From contig NZ_UETR01000006.1 in assembly GCF_900491745.1 (NCBI RefSeq), forward strand, positions 124,001-188,000: a stretch of DNA of 64,000 bases, in the 5' to 3' direction. Positions 9,090-18,248 of this stretch are shown piece by piece (position 1 is the stretch's first letter; the number at the start of each line of letters is the position of its first letter). Under the pieces are notes generated by a model. That model was not told the origin of the DNA, did not search any database, and saw nothing but the letters and a program-made list of their open reading frames with translations. The DNA is from Amarolinea aalborgensis (lineage in GTDB: Bacteria; Chloroflexota; Anaerolineae; SSC4; Amarolineaceae). Position numbers and translations under genes: made by a program.

Positions 9090-9707
9090 TTACAGATAGA
9101 AGGTCATGCGCTGCAAATGCGCCACGGGATCAATGTACTGCACCCGGACGCCGTGTGGAACGGTCAAGGTGATGGGGGCATAGTTCAAAATGGCCTTAAC
9201 GCCCGAATTCACGAGAATGTCGGCTGTGGATTGTGCGCCGTTGGCGGGTGTCGCAATGATCGCCACGCGAATGCCCTGCTGGCGCACGATGTTCCCCAAA
9301 TGGCTGCTGTCTTGAATCATGAGGTGGGCGAGGGGCTGCCCCACCTTGTTTGGATCATTGTCGAATACGGCGACGATCGTAAATCCACGCCCCGTAAAGC
9401 CGCCGTAATGCGCCAACGCGTGGCCCAGATCGCCGGCGCCGACCAACGCGACTTCCCACGTGCGGTCAATCTGCAAAATACGCTGCAGCTGCTCACGCAG
9501 AAAAGCAATGTCGTACCCCGTGCCTTGTTTGCCGAACTCGCCAAAATGGGACAAATCCTTACGGATTTGGGCTGAACTGATGCCGAGCCGGTCGCCCAAC
9601 TCTTGCGAGGATGTAATCTCACGGCCCTCAGCGGCGAGAAAGTTGAGCGCACGCAAATAGATGGGCAGGCGACCTACGACGATGTCCGGAATAGTCGTCA
9701 TTGACAT
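9090..9707 (-). CDS. rex: Redox-sensing transcriptional repressor Rex
   Basis: 205 residues, the normal Rex length. The N-terminal winged helix contains SSAQIRKDLSHFGEFGKQG, the highly conserved DNA-recognition region. A Rossmann domain follows with VGAGDLGHALAHY, and the C-terminal domain-swap helix ends in YIDPVAHLQRMTFYL. Rex binds DNA when NADH is low and releases it when NADH rises, derepressing fermentative and respiratory genes. ATG 9707 was chosen because AAGGAA lies 9 nt upstream; ATG 9701 is an alternative. It sits next to the amino-acid-oxidation array but is separated from it by 347 nt. Confidence 0.95.
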   Translation of the reverse strand: MSMTTIPDIVVGRLPIYLRALNFLAAEGREITSSQELGDRLGISSAQIRKDLSHFGEFGKQGTGYDIAFLREQLQRILQIDRTWEVALVGAGDLGHALAHYGGFTGRGFTIVAVFDNDPNKVGQPLAHLMIQDSSHLGNIVRQQGIRVAIIATPANGAQSTADILVNSGVKAILNYAPITLTVPHGVRVQYIDPVAHLQRMTFYL

Positions 9708-9830
9708 CGGATAGTGTTCCTTTTTCTCGCATCCCACCATTCAGCCGTAGTGATGCAAATCAAAGCGGTAAGCCCGTCTTTGTGTTGCCCAACCTGGGAA
9801 TGGTGAACTCCGAAATGGCTTGTGTGACTC

Positions 9831-9910
9831 TTGTGAAACCGTGTACATAATCATAACACACTCCATCATTTTGCGCAACTTCACAAGCGCCTATTTGCGC
9901 AACTTCACAC
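9831..9910. promoter_or_regulatory. rex promoter region with two direct repeats and Rex-like half-sites
   Basis: A 16-bp sequence TTTGCGCAACTTCACA occurs twice (9870-9885, 9894-9909), 24 bp apart. Read on the minus strand the first copy is TTGTGAAGTTGCGCAA, containing the Rex half-site TTGTGAA. A further TTGTGAA lies at 9831-9837 with a degenerate partner. A minus-strand promoter TTGCGC (9873-9878) and TATGAT (9850-9855), 17-bp spacing, overlaps the first repeat, so binding there would block rex transcription. Autoregulation is inferred. No other structure is evident in 9911-10027. Confidence 0.5.
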
Positions 9911-10027
9911 AGGCACGCGCGAAGATGCAGCGCGCCAGCGATCGCGGGGCGAGTGACTGGCGCCATATGACAGCCGTCATATAGCGCGATGAATGTGCAG
10001 CAAACGTTGAGGAGCGGTTCAAGTTGC

Positions 10028-10056
10028 TTGACGTGGTGCGCTTAGCGTGGTAGAGT
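10028..10056 (+). promoter_or_regulatory. Promoter upstream of the Yip1/MacAB-like operon
   Basis: TTGACG (10028-10033) and TAGAGT (10051-10056) are spaced by 17 bp, placing the transcript start near 10063, about 50 nt before the ATG at 10115. Confidence 0.55.
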
Positions 10057-10114
10057 AGGTTTGTGCAAGGTTTGGACACACTACACGTTTGTGCATCAAA
10101 GGAATGGCTTCCAC

Positions 10115-10870
10115 ATGAGTGAATCGCTGTCGGTTGCGCGTCGCAGTTCGTTAGCGCTGCTGCCGGGAATCGTTGACGAGCCGGCAAAAACCATGTCCCA
10201 GGTAGCCGCACATCCACGTTGGCGCTGGGTGCTGCCCCTTGTTGTGATTTTGGCCGGCTTGGCCTTGTCCATCGCGCTAAGCGGACCTTTGCAGGTCAAA
10301 GAGGCTGTAAAGCAGATGAACGAGCAGCTGCAAAGCCAGCTGAGTCAAGTCCCGGCTGAACAGGCAGAGGCCGCCCGCGCGCAAGTGGCGCGGTTCACGC
10401 AGCCTATCTTCATACTCGGCGCTTCCGCTCTGGGCCGCCTGCTGGCTCTGGGGCTGGCATGGGTGTTGGCAGCAGCCATCCTGTATTTTTCTGGTTTGAT
10501 CGTCGGCGCGGATCTGACTTTCGGCGGGCTTTTTGCCACGGTTCCGTGGGCCTGGTTGCCCTTTGCCTTGCGCGATATGGCGCAGGGAGTGTTTGCTGCC
10601 ATCACTGGCTCTTTGCTCGTCAATCCAGGCCTTTCGCCCCTGGTGGCCCAGGCCAATATGCGAGCCAACGCGGCCAACCCGGTGTATCAAATTTTGGCGC
10701 ACATTGATCTTTTCACTGCCTGGCACCTGGTGTTGATCTATGCCGCCCTGCGCGGCGGCGCCTCGCTGGAACGCAGCAAGGCGTTCTGGTTGACTGTCAT
10801 CTATGCTGTGCTCAGCATCGCGCTGCGCATCATTCCGGGTTTCGTCAGCGGCGCTCTGCTCCCTGGCTAA
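10115..10870 (+). CDS. Yip1-domain integral membrane protein
   Basis: 251 residues with a cytoplasmic N-terminus, a first membrane helix (about 37-56), a charged Gln/Ala-rich loop (58-95) and further hydrophobic segments near 100-128, 140-165, 198-215 and 225-247. The pattern, with FGGLFATVPWAWLPFALRDM and a C-terminal SKAFWLTVIYAVL segment, fits the YIP1/DUF1282 family. ATG 10115 has AAAGGAA 12 nt upstream. It begins a run of genes leading into an ABC exporter, 33 nt before the adaptor gene. Its role is unknown; a link to the exporter is suggested by position only. Confidence 0.75.
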   Translation: MSESLSVARRSSLALLPGIVDEPAKTMSQVAAHPRWRWVLPLVVILAGLALSIALSGPLQVKEAVKQMNEQLQSQLSQVPAEQAEAARAQVARFTQPIFILGASALGRLLALGLAWVLAAAILYFSGLIVGADLTFGGLFATVPWAWLPFALRDMAQGVFAAITGSLLVNPGLSPLVAQANMRANAANPVYQILAHIDLFTAWHLVLIYAALRGGASLERSKAFWLTVIYAVLSIALRIIPGFVSGALLPG

Positions 10871-10903
10871 ACTCGGGCTGCTTCAAGAGGAACTAAAGAA
10901 AAC

Positions 10904-12364
10904 ATGCGACGAATTTTAACGATCGTGGTAGTATTGGTCCTTATCGTTGGCGGCAGTTTGCTGCTCTGGCAAAGGCTCGTGCAGGCCCAAGCGCCGCAGA
11001 CGCCCAAATACGAAACGGTGACGCCTACCCGCAGTACGCTGCGCTCACTCGTCAGCGCTACGGGCAGCATCGAGCCGGAGGCGCAGGTGTCGTTGACCTT
11101 CAAGGGGGTTGGCCGCGTGGCCGAAGTCAAAGTGAAGGCCACGGATCGCGTGGAGCCTGGTCAGGTTCTAGCCACGCTCGACAGCCAGGATGTGGCTTTG
11201 TCGGTGGCGCAAGCCGAGGCCGGCCTGGCCAGCGCGCAGGCCAACCTGGCGCAGTTGACGCGTAAAGCGCGCGCCGAGGACCTGGAGGCTGCGCAGGCTT
11301 CGCTCGACAGCGCGCAGGCCAATGTCAAAAGCGCAGAGGCCAACCTGGCCAGCGCCCGTGCGACGTACAGCAAGCTGCTGGCCGGCGCCAGTGAGAACGA
11401 CAAGAAGGTGGCCGCCGCGAACCTGGAACGCGCGCAAGCCGCGCTGCAGCAGGCCCAGTCCGCCTACGACCAGGTGGCGAATCTACCCAACGTCGGCCTT
11501 CTGCCGCAGTCGCTGAACTTACAGCGGGCGACCATTGACTACGAACAAGCGAAAGCTCAGTATCAGATTGCCACGGCCGGGGCCGACGCCGCGCAGCGCG
11601 CGCAATCGGTGGCGGCCATTGCACAGGCTGAAGCCGCCGTGGCCAATGCGCGCGCCCAAGTCGCACAGGCCAAATCGTCGCTGGTGAAGTTGCAAGAAGG
11701 CGCAACGCCAGAGCAGACGGCCGGCGCGCAGGCGCAGGTAAAACAGGCTGAAGCCGTCCTGGCCCAGGCGCATCTGAACCAAGACAACGCCACGCTGCGC
11801 AGCCCGATCGCGGGCGTCGTGGCCCAAGTCAACATCACCCCCGGTGAATTTCCCAATGCGGCTCGCGCCGCGATTGTGGTGGTCAACGTAGATCGCTTTC
11901 ACATTGATATCAGCGTGGATGAGATTGACATTGGACAGATTCAGGAAGGGCAGCGCGCGGAGATCACCCTGGAATCATTGCCGGATGCCAAGGTCACAGG
12001 GCGCATCAGCCAGATTGCGCCGACCGCCGCTGTGAACACAGGCGTCGTTTCGTACCTGGTCACGGTGGTTCTGGATCCGACGACGGCGCCGCTGCGCGCG
12101 GGTTTGAGCGCCACGGCCAATATCACGACCGCCGAGGTCGAAAACGTGTTGGTGTTGCCTAATCGCGCCATCCAGCGCGATCGCACGTCTGACAAGACCT
12201 ATGTTGAGAAACTGGTGGATGACGTGCCGCAGCGCGTGGAAGTCAAAATCGGCATGCGTAACGAAGGCCAGACCCAGATCAGCCAGGGCGTAAGCGAAAA
12301 CGATGTCATTATCATCCCCAATACCAGCGCGGGCGAACAACTGCGCCGCACGTTTGGTTTTTAG
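10904..12364 (+). CDS. HlyD/MacA-family efflux adaptor protein
   Basis: 486 residues. A single N-terminal membrane helix (about 5-25) is followed by a biotinyl-lipoyl half (VSATGSIEPEAQVSLTF), a very long Ala/Gln-rich coiled-coil hairpin (about 95-305) with heptad-like AQANLAQ and QASLDSAQAN repeats, the second lipoyl half (ATLRSPIAGVVAQVNITPGE) and beta-barrel and membrane-proximal domains. It is the adaptor of a MacAB-type ABC transporter whose ATPase and permease genes follow directly. If the host is monoderm or lacks TolC, the long hairpin must serve a different partner from that of E. coli MacA. Confidence 0.9.
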   Translation: MRRILTIVVVLVLIVGGSLLLWQRLVQAQAPQTPKYETVTPTRSTLRSLVSATGSIEPEAQVSLTFKGVGRVAEVKVKATDRVEPGQVLATLDSQDVALSVAQAEAGLASAQANLAQLTRKARAEDLEAAQASLDSAQANVKSAEANLASARATYSKLLAGASENDKKVAAANLERAQAALQQAQSAYDQVANLPNVGLLPQSLNLQRATIDYEQAKAQYQIATAGADAAQRAQSVAAIAQAEAAVANARAQVAQAKSSLVKLQEGATPEQTAGAQAQVKQAEAVLAQAHLNQDNATLRSPIAGVVAQVNITPGEFPNAARAAIVVVNVDRFHIDISVDEIDIGQIQEGQRAEITLESLPDAKVTGRISQIAPTAAVNTGVVSYLVTVVLDPTTAPLRAGLSATANITTAEVENVLVLPNRAIQRDRTSDKTYVEKLVDDVPQRVEVKIGMRNEGQTQISQGVSENDVIIIPNTSAGEQLRRTFGF

Positions 12365-12391
12365 CGGATAGAGATATCGAGTGGCAGGAAA

Positions 12392-13195
12392 ATGAAAGGC
12401 GGAACAATGGCGGGCAGCAATCAACCAGTGATTGATATCCGAGATATGCGCAAAGTCTATCGGATGGGCGATGTCGAAGTGCATGCGTTGAGCGGCGTGT
12501 CGTTGACCGTGATGCCGGGCGAGATGGTTGCCATCATGGGGCCGTCCGGTTCGGGCAAGTCAACGTTGATGAATATCATCGGCTGCCTGGATCAACCAAC
12601 CAGCGGCACCTTTTTTCTTGACGGCGCGGATGTTTCGAAGTTGAACGATAACCAATTGGCGGAGATCCGTAATCGTAAGATCGGCTTTGTCTTTCAGAGC
12701 TTCAACTTGTTGTCACGCACCGAGGCTCTGCAGAATGTGGAGCTTCCGCTGATTTACGCCGGCACCCGGCAGCGGCGGCAGAAAGCCGTGGCTGCGCTCG
12801 AATCGGTCGGATTGGGCGAGCGCCTGCATCACCGGCCGAATGAGCTTTCGGGCGGCCAACAACAACGCGTGGCGATTGCGCGCGCGCTCATCAACGATCC
12901 GGCTATCATTCTGGCGGACGAGCCAACGGGTAACCTCGATTCCAAGTCTGGCGCGGAGATTATGGCGATCTTCCAACATCTGAACGAGGATCGCGGCATC
13001 ACGATTGTGTTTGTCACCCATGAGCCGGACATTGCCGAACACACCAAACGCATCGTTCGCATCATGGACGGTCAGGTTGAGTCGGATAACCTGGTGGCGC
13101 ATCAACGCCGCGCCGGCGCGCGCGCCTACACGCGGCGTACGAGTGACCTGGTGCGAAGCAGCGAAGAAACAGATGCTGTCGCTGCCGGAATTTAG
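12392..13195 (+). CDS. MacB/LolD-type ABC transporter ATP-binding protein
   Basis: 267 residues with all ABC motifs: Walker A GPSGSGKST (about 50-58), Q-loop VFQSFNLL, signature LSGGQQQRVAIARAL, Walker B ILADEPTGNLDS and switch His in VFVTHE. The family powers FtsX-like permeases by mechanotransmission rather than classical transport. A basic, Arg-rich C-terminal extension of about 35 residues is unusual. Either ATG 12392 or ATG 12407 could be the start; both have AG-rich sites. It lies between the adaptor and permease genes. Confidence 0.93.
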   Translation: MKGGTMAGSNQPVIDIRDMRKVYRMGDVEVHALSGVSLTVMPGEMVAIMGPSGSGKSTLMNIIGCLDQPTSGTFFLDGADVSKLNDNQLAEIRNRKIGFVFQSFNLLSRTEALQNVELPLIYAGTRQRRQKAVAALESVGLGERLHHRPNELSGGQQQRVAIARALINDPAIILADEPTGNLDSKSGAEIMAIFQHLNEDRGITIVFVTHEPDIAEHTKRIVRIMDGQVESDNLVAHQRRAGARAYTRRTSDLVRSSEETDAVAAGI

Positions 13196-13207
13196 GAATC
13201 TATCCGC

Positions 13208-14485
13208 ATGGCCGAACAGGGCCAGCAGGAGTCAGCGGTGAATCTAAATGAAGCTTTGCGCATTGCTTTGCGCGCGCTTTCGGCCAATAAATTACGTTCG
13301 TTGCTCACGATGCTGGGCATTATCATCGGCGTGGGCGCGGTCATCACCCTGCTTTCGGTCGGACGCGGGGTGGAACGTTATGTGACTAATCAGTTCCAGA
13401 GTATCGGTTCCAACCTGCTTTTCGCCGTGCCCGGTCAGTTGACCAGCGGCGGACCGCCGCGCATGCGCGCCAACACGGGATCAAGCCTCACGATGCGCGA
13501 TGTGATCGCGCTGCGCGATCCCCTGCGCGCGCCTGATGTGGTGGCCGTCGCGCCAGAAATCACCCGCGTCGGCTCTGTGACGGCGGGCAAGCGCGAGATC
13601 ACGCCGCAGATAGGCGGCGTGGAGCCAGAGTACGCCGCGGTGCGCAACTGGACTGTTGAAGCTGGACGCTTCATTACCCAGGAAGATGTGACTGCGCACG
13701 CGCGCGTCGCAGTCATCGGTCAATCGGTGGTGACGCGTCTTTTCCCGGACGAAGACAACCTGGCGAACCGCACCATTGAAATCAACAACGTTTCCTTCCG
13801 CATTGTGGGCGTACTGCAGAAGCGCGGCGGCAGCGGCTTCGGTGATGAGGACAATCAGATCTTTGTACCGATTACCACGGCGCAAACGCGCCTTTTTCCC
13901 AGTCGCACCACCAGCGGCGACTATCGCGTATCGGTCATCTACTTGCAGGCTACCGCCGAAGACCGCATGGATGCTGCCGCCAGCCAGATCACCGAGGTGC
14001 TGCGTGAAACGCACGGCATTACCTACAGCAACGACGATGATTTTAGCGTTGTCAGCCAGGCGGACCTCATCAGCATCTTCGGCCAGATTACCGGCGTCTT
14101 GACGTTGTTCCTGGGCGCCATCGCCGCCATCTCGCTGCTCGTGGGCGGCATCGGCATCATGAACATCATGCTGGTGTCGGTGACTGAGCGTACACGAGAG
14201 ATCGGTATTCGTAAGGCGGTTGGCGCCAAGCGGCGCGACGTGCTGGCCCAATTCCTCCTGGAAGCCGTTGTCTTGTCGCTCATCGGCGGCTTTGTCGGCA
14301 TTGGCCTGGGCGCGGGAGGCGCAGCCCTTGTCTCGCGGCTGCAGAGCGATTTCCAGACCTTCGTCACGCTCGACTCCGTGCTGCTGGCGACCGGCTTCTC
14401 GGCGGCGGTTGGACTTTTCTTCGGCATCTATCCAGCCACGCGCGCCGCACGCCTCAACCCAATTGATGCGCTGCGCTACGAATAA
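13208..14485 (+). CDS. MacB-type FtsX-domain ABC permease
   Basis: 425 residues with the MacB layout: membrane helix 1 (about 28-50, SLLTMLGIIIGVGAVITLL), a large extracytoplasmic MacB_PCD domain (about 52-285), then three helices in the FtsX domain (about 295-325, 345-378, 390-415) including the conserved MNIMLVSVTERTREIGIRKAVGA motif. With the preceding ATPase and adaptor it forms a MacAB-like exporter of antibiotics, peptides or lipoproteins; the substrate is unknown. It starts 12 nt after the ATPase gene with AGGAA upstream. Confidence 0.93.
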   Translation: MAEQGQQESAVNLNEALRIALRALSANKLRSLLTMLGIIIGVGAVITLLSVGRGVERYVTNQFQSIGSNLLFAVPGQLTSGGPPRMRANTGSSLTMRDVIALRDPLRAPDVVAVAPEITRVGSVTAGKREITPQIGGVEPEYAAVRNWTVEAGRFITQEDVTAHARVAVIGQSVVTRLFPDEDNLANRTIEINNVSFRIVGVLQKRGGSGFGDEDNQIFVPITTAQTRLFPSRTTSGDYRVSVIYLQATAEDRMDAAASQITEVLRETHGITYSNDDDFSVVSQADLISIFGQITGVLTLFLGAIAAISLLVGGIGIMNIMLVSVTERTREIGIRKAVGAKRRDVLAQFLLEAVVLSLIGGFVGIGLGAGGAALVSRLQSDFQTFVTLDSVLLATGFSAAVGLFFGIYPATRAARLNPIDALRYE

Positions 14486-14556
14486 ACCGACGCGACCCCT
14501 ATGGCTGCGAGCGCGGGCAGGCAGCAGGCTTTGCCTCACCCAAAATGGAGTATGAT

Positions 14557-15999
14557 GTGCTAAGTTTCCTGTCGCGAGATCAGAATTGGCGGCCGTTGGC
14601 GATTGGCCTGGCGCTGCTCGTCGGATTGACCGCGTGCGCGGCGCCGCCGGCGACGTCCACGCCCACCATCGTGCCACTCGCGGGCAGCGCGGTCACGATG
14701 ACCATCGCGCCGGCGACTGCGCCCATACCAGGCGCGACCCCAATGCCAACGGCCACGGGTACGCCGCTCACGACGCCAACGGCCACGCCGAGCGCGGCGC
14801 CAACGGCCATGCCGAGCCCAGCGCCAACCGTCGCGAATGTGGCGACCGCACCTCCTAGCCCCGCGACGCCGGCCGTTGTGGTGATCGGCAAGGCTGCCAT
14901 CAACGTACGCAGCGGTCCCAGTACGGCCTACCCGATTGTGGGCCGGCTGCTGCCCGCGGCCCCGGCAATCGTCAGCGGCCGTGATGACAAAATGACCTGG
15001 TGGCAGATTATGCTGCCGGACGGCCGCCGAGGCTGGGCATCTGCCAGCCTGGTGCGCCTGACCGGCGATCCAGCGGCGCTGCCCGTAGTCAACGCTGCGC
15101 CTGCGCCAACGGCTCGACCGCAGCCTGCGCGTGCGGCGCCCGGCAAGATCGTCTTTCAAGAGAGCAACGGCGGCTCCATCTACCTGGTCAACGCCGATGG
15201 CAGCGGCCTGCGCCGATTGACCGACGGCTTTGACCCGGCGCTGGCGCCCGATGGACAGCGTGTGGCATTTACACGCTGGAACGAGCCGCGTGGGATTTGG
15301 ATTTACGACCTGCGGACGAACGAAGAGTACCTGGTGGTGCATGCCAACGGCGCACGCGCCCCGACATGGTCGCCTGACAGCAGCGAGCTGGCTTTCTCGT
15401 GGTGGCGCAAGACCATTCCGGGCCGCCAGGTCTGCATTGGCGGTTTCTGTTTTGACATTCCGCCTGAAGACTACAACGGCTTGGCGGTTGTGCGTGTGGA
15501 TGAAAAGGTTCTGCGCGACCTGCCGGCCAGCCAGACGGTTCAGTCGCCAACGTGGGAGCCAAGCGGCAAGCGCATCGTTTACCGGGGCAAGCAGGGCCTG
15601 AAATCAACCGCGCCAGGTAGCGCGGACGCGCGTGAAGATGTGCTGACAACGAGCGCCTTCCAGGAATCTCCAGCCTGGAGTCCGGACGGTCAGCGGTTAC
15701 TGGTGCAGGTGCGCCTACACGATCATCGCGACATTTTTGTGCTGGATCGCGACGGTCACACCATCGCGCGCCTGACGGCCAATGATCCGCTGGCCGACCG
15801 CGCGCCCAACAATGTTGCGCCAGCCTGGTCGCCTGATGGGCGCCAGGTAATCTTTTTGAGCGATCGCGCCGGCTCCTGGCAGGTGTATGTCATGGAAGCG
15901 GATGGGTCGAACCCGCGCCTCTTCCTGCCCGCCGTGTTCGGCCAGATCGCGTTCCGCTACGATTTTGCCGCTGAGCGTATGTTTGACTGGGGGCGCTGA
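14557..15999 (+). CDS. Lipoprotein with SH3b domain and TolB-like beta-propeller
   Basis: 480 residues. A signal peptide ends in the lipobox LTAC (about 24-27), followed by a Thr/Pro/Ala-rich linker with PTATP-type repeats (about 30-105). A bacterial SH3 domain follows (about 110-170; INVRSGPSTAYPIVGRLLP and WASASLVRL), then PD40/WD40-like TolB repeats (about 190-480), each with DGQRVAFTR- or SPDGRQVIFLSDR-type motifs. GTG 14557 was preferred over ATG 14545 because GGAG sits 6 nt before it. The protein is anchored outside the cell, probably binding wall material and a protein or peptide partner. Confidence 0.85.
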   Translation: MLSFLSRDQNWRPLAIGLALLVGLTACAAPPATSTPTIVPLAGSAVTMTIAPATAPIPGATPMPTATGTPLTTPTATPSAAPTAMPSPAPTVANVATAPPSPATPAVVVIGKAAINVRSGPSTAYPIVGRLLPAAPAIVSGRDDKMTWWQIMLPDGRRGWASASLVRLTGDPAALPVVNAAPAPTARPQPARAAPGKIVFQESNGGSIYLVNADGSGLRRLTDGFDPALAPDGQRVAFTRWNEPRGIWIYDLRTNEEYLVVHANGARAPTWSPDSSELAFSWWRKTIPGRQVCIGGFCFDIPPEDYNGLAVVRVDEKVLRDLPASQTVQSPTWEPSGKRIVYRGKQGLKSTAPGSADAREDVLTTSAFQESPAWSPDGQRLLVQVRLHDHRDIFVLDRDGHTIARLTANDPLADRAPNNVAPAWSPDGRQVIFLSDRAGSWQVYVMEADGSNPRLFLPAVFGQIAFRYDFAAERMFDWGR

Positions 16000-16041
16000 G
16001 CGGAGGCTGTTGGGGGCAGGTTTGAACTGGAGACCGCGCGC

Positions 16042-16821
16042 GTGATAGAGCTTGAGACAATCTGCATCCCCGGCGGGCCATTTGTGATGGGGTGGAATCA
16101 AGGCGCGCCCGAAGAGCGTCCTGCGCATGTCGTGCACGTGGAGACGTTCTGCCTGGGGCGCACACCGGTGACGAACCAGGATTTTTTGGCCTTCTTGGCG
16201 GCTGACGCCTACCGTCAGGAGGATTTCTGGTTGCCCGACGGCTGGCAGTGGATACAGCAGAAGCAGATTCGTGCGCCCGCTTTCTGGGGTCATCCCCACT
16301 TTGGCCGACCTGAGCAGCCAGTCGTCGGCGTCACCTGGTACGAGGCCATGGCCTTTGCGGCGTGGTTGGCCGCAGAAACCGGTCAGCCGTGGCGCTTGCC
16401 CAGCGAAGCAGAATGGGAAAAAGCGGCGCGCGGCGGGGATGAGCGGCTGTGGCCGTGGGGCAATCAATTCGACGTGACGCGCGCCAACGTCGCAGACGGC
16501 GGCCTGGGCGCGACCAACGCCGTGATGGCTTTTCCGCAGGGCGCGACGCCCGATGGTCTCCTCGACATGGCCGGCAATGTGTGGGAATGGACCGTGAGCC
16601 GCTGGGGCCGCGCCTGGCAGAGCCTGGAGTATCATTATCCCTACGCGGCCACGGACGGCCGCGAAGACCTCCAGGGTCGTTTTGCTCGCGTCATGCGCGG
16701 CGGCTCCTGGTTCGACCGTTGGCAGGAGAGCCGGGCCACCAAACGCGGCCGTTTCCTGCCCGGGTCGCGGGCCAGCAACATCGGCTTTCGGTTGGCTGCC
16801 GATGGCGGCCCGGTCCGCTAA
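16042..16821 (+). CDS. FGE-sulfatase (SUMF1) fold protein without the FGE catalytic cysteines
   Basis: 259 residues spanning one complete SUMF1/FGE-like domain: IPGGPFVMGWNQG, PVVGVTWYEAMAFAAWL, WRLPSEAEWEKAARGG, DMAGNVWEWT and VMRGGSWFD. In true formylglycine-generating enzymes a pair of Cys near the C-terminus binds copper; here the matching stretch (RATKRGRFLPGSRASNIGFRL region) has none, so sulfatase activation is unlikely. Such copies often act as binding or unknown-modification domains. The start is GTG 16042 with GGAG 9 nt upstream. The gene overlaps the convergent polysaccharide operon by 4 nt. Confidence 0.88.
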   Translation: MIELETICIPGGPFVMGWNQGAPEERPAHVVHVETFCLGRTPVTNQDFLAFLAADAYRQEDFWLPDGWQWIQQKQIRAPAFWGHPHFGRPEQPVVGVTWYEAMAFAAWLAAETGQPWRLPSEAEWEKAARGGDERLWPWGNQFDVTRANVADGGLGATNAVMAFPQGATPDGLLDMAGNVWEWTVSRWGRAWQSLEYHYPYAATDGREDLQGRFARVMRGGSWFDRWQESRATKRGRFLPGSRASNIGFRLAADGGPVR

Positions 16822-18248
16822 CGGGGCGTTGCGCGGCGTTGACTGGCAGCCAACGCGCCGGCCAAAATGCCGAGCAGCAGCGCTGCGCGCCATGAGCTGG
16901 TGAGCCAGGGATAGTTGTCGAACAGGCCGCACACGAACAGCGCCAGCCAGCAGGCGCCGGTTGTATCGAACAAGAGCGACGCCCAGGCGTCCTGCATCGA
17001 AGGCGACCGCCTGAGGCCGACCAACCAGGCCCCGTTGAGCCACAGCCACAACAGCCCGCCGCTCACGCCCAGTTCGGCGGCGGCCAACAGCGGCGCGCTG
17101 TGGACGACCGGCGCGGCTGAACCAGGCGCCAGCATGACCGCATACAAGCCACTGCCCACGCCCAGCAGCCAGTGCTCACGAATCAGACCCGTCGCCACGA
17201 TCAGCCCGCTCACCCGTTCGCTAATGGAACGGGCTTCGAGCGGACTGGTTAGATCAAAGAAACGCGCCCAGAGCAGATCGGGCTGACGCCATGCGAAGAA
17301 GAGCACGGCCATCAGCATCCCCAACAGCAGCCAGCGGCTGCGATGCCAGGCCTGGCGCCGCCGCCAACAGAGCCAGGCCGCGCCGATTACAAAGCCTAGC
17401 CAGGCCGCGCGTGAAAAACTAACCAGCAGCCCCATCAACCCGACCGCGCCCACGACCAGCCAGGCCGCGCGGCTGACTGTCGGCGATACGCGCGGCCAGG
17501 GTGCGCCTGCCAGCCATCCGGCCATGATCCACAGCAGGCCAATGCTGAGCAGACCCCCCAGCACATTGGGATGTGCGGTGAGGCCATAGGCGCGCAAGCG
17601 ATGTTGGCCTTCCGGGCCAACCACGCTGGTGGCTTCGACGCGCGGATCGAGCGCCATCTCGCCCAAGAAAGCGAGATGGGCTGAATCTTGGCGCACAAAC
17701 TGCACGACGCCGACAGCGCCTTGAACCAGGACGATGAGGGCAAAGAGCAGCGAGAGCCAGCGCATCACATGCGCGGCCGGCGCGTGGGCCAGCCAGAACG
17801 TCAGCAGCCAGAAAAAGCCAATGCCGATAACGATGATCAGGGCAACGCCGGGCGCTGCGGCTGGACGCAGACGCACCAGCGTCACCGCGCCCAGGCCGAT
17901 GACCGGCAGCAGCACCCGCCAGACGTCGCGCCAGGCCAGGCCCCCGGATTGATCGCGCGGCGCCGCGCGCTTCATCCACGCGGCCACCCGCAGCAATACT
18001 GCCAGCACGGGGAGGAGCGCCAGGACGCCCACCTGCGCCGGCCGCCCCGCCAGGTTGGCGACGACGATTGGCCACCAGGTGAATGGTCCCAGGCGCCAGG
18101 CCGGCGCGAGAAAGGTCAGCACCAGAAAGAGCGCCAACAGGATATCGGCTGCCGCCAGAAGCCGCGCCGGCGTCTGGCGGCGAGCGACCAGGCTCACGGG
18201 CGCGGCTGGCGTTGGTAGAACATGAGTGGATGACGCCTCGATACTCAT
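16818..18248 (-). CDS. O-antigen ligase/polymerase (Wzy_C) family membrane protein
   Basis: 476 residues with about 10-12 hydrophobic segments and the large external loop of the WaaL/Wzy_C family in the second half. SERVSGLIVATGLIREHWLLGVGSGLY is the conserved periplasmic-loop motif (Arg and H/G-rich) found in O-antigen ligases. The family joins or polymerises lipid-linked glycans at the outer face of the membrane. The start overlaps the stop of the upstream glycosyltransferase gene (ATGA at 18245-18248). It is the last gene of a three-gene polysaccharide operon. Confidence 0.82.
   Translation of the reverse strand: MSIEASSTHVLPTPAAPVSLVARRQTPARLLAAADILLALFLVLTFLAPAWRLGPFTWWPIVVANLAGRPAQVGVLALLPVLAVLLRVAAWMKRAAPRDQSGGLAWRDVWRVLLPVIGLGAVTLVRLRPAAAPGVALIIVIGIGFFWLLTFWLAHAPAAHVMRWLSLLFALIVLVQGAVGVVQFVRQDSAHLAFLGEMALDPRVEATSVVGPEGQHRLRAYGLTAHPNVLGGLLSIGLLWIMAGWLAGAPWPRVSPTVSRAAWLVVGAVGLMGLLVSFSRAAWLGFVIGAAWLCWRRRQAWHRSRWLLLGMLMAVLFFAWRQPDLLWARFFDLTSPLEARSISERVSGLIVATGLIREHWLLGVGSGLYAVMLAPGSAAPVVHSAPLLAAAELGVSGGLLWLWLNGAWLVGLRRSPSMQDAWASLLFDTTGACWLALFVCGLFDNYPWLTSSWRAALLLGILAGALAASQRRATPR

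Noticed and set aside
13481..14677. A 398-codon minus-strand open frame
   Set aside because: Antisense to the FtsX permease gene, whose membrane helices and MacB motifs are unambiguous.
15715..17049. A 444-codon minus-strand open frame
   Set aside because: It crosses the lipoprotein and FGE-fold genes in antisense and extends into a real minus-strand gene in another frame. No motif or ribosome site supports it.
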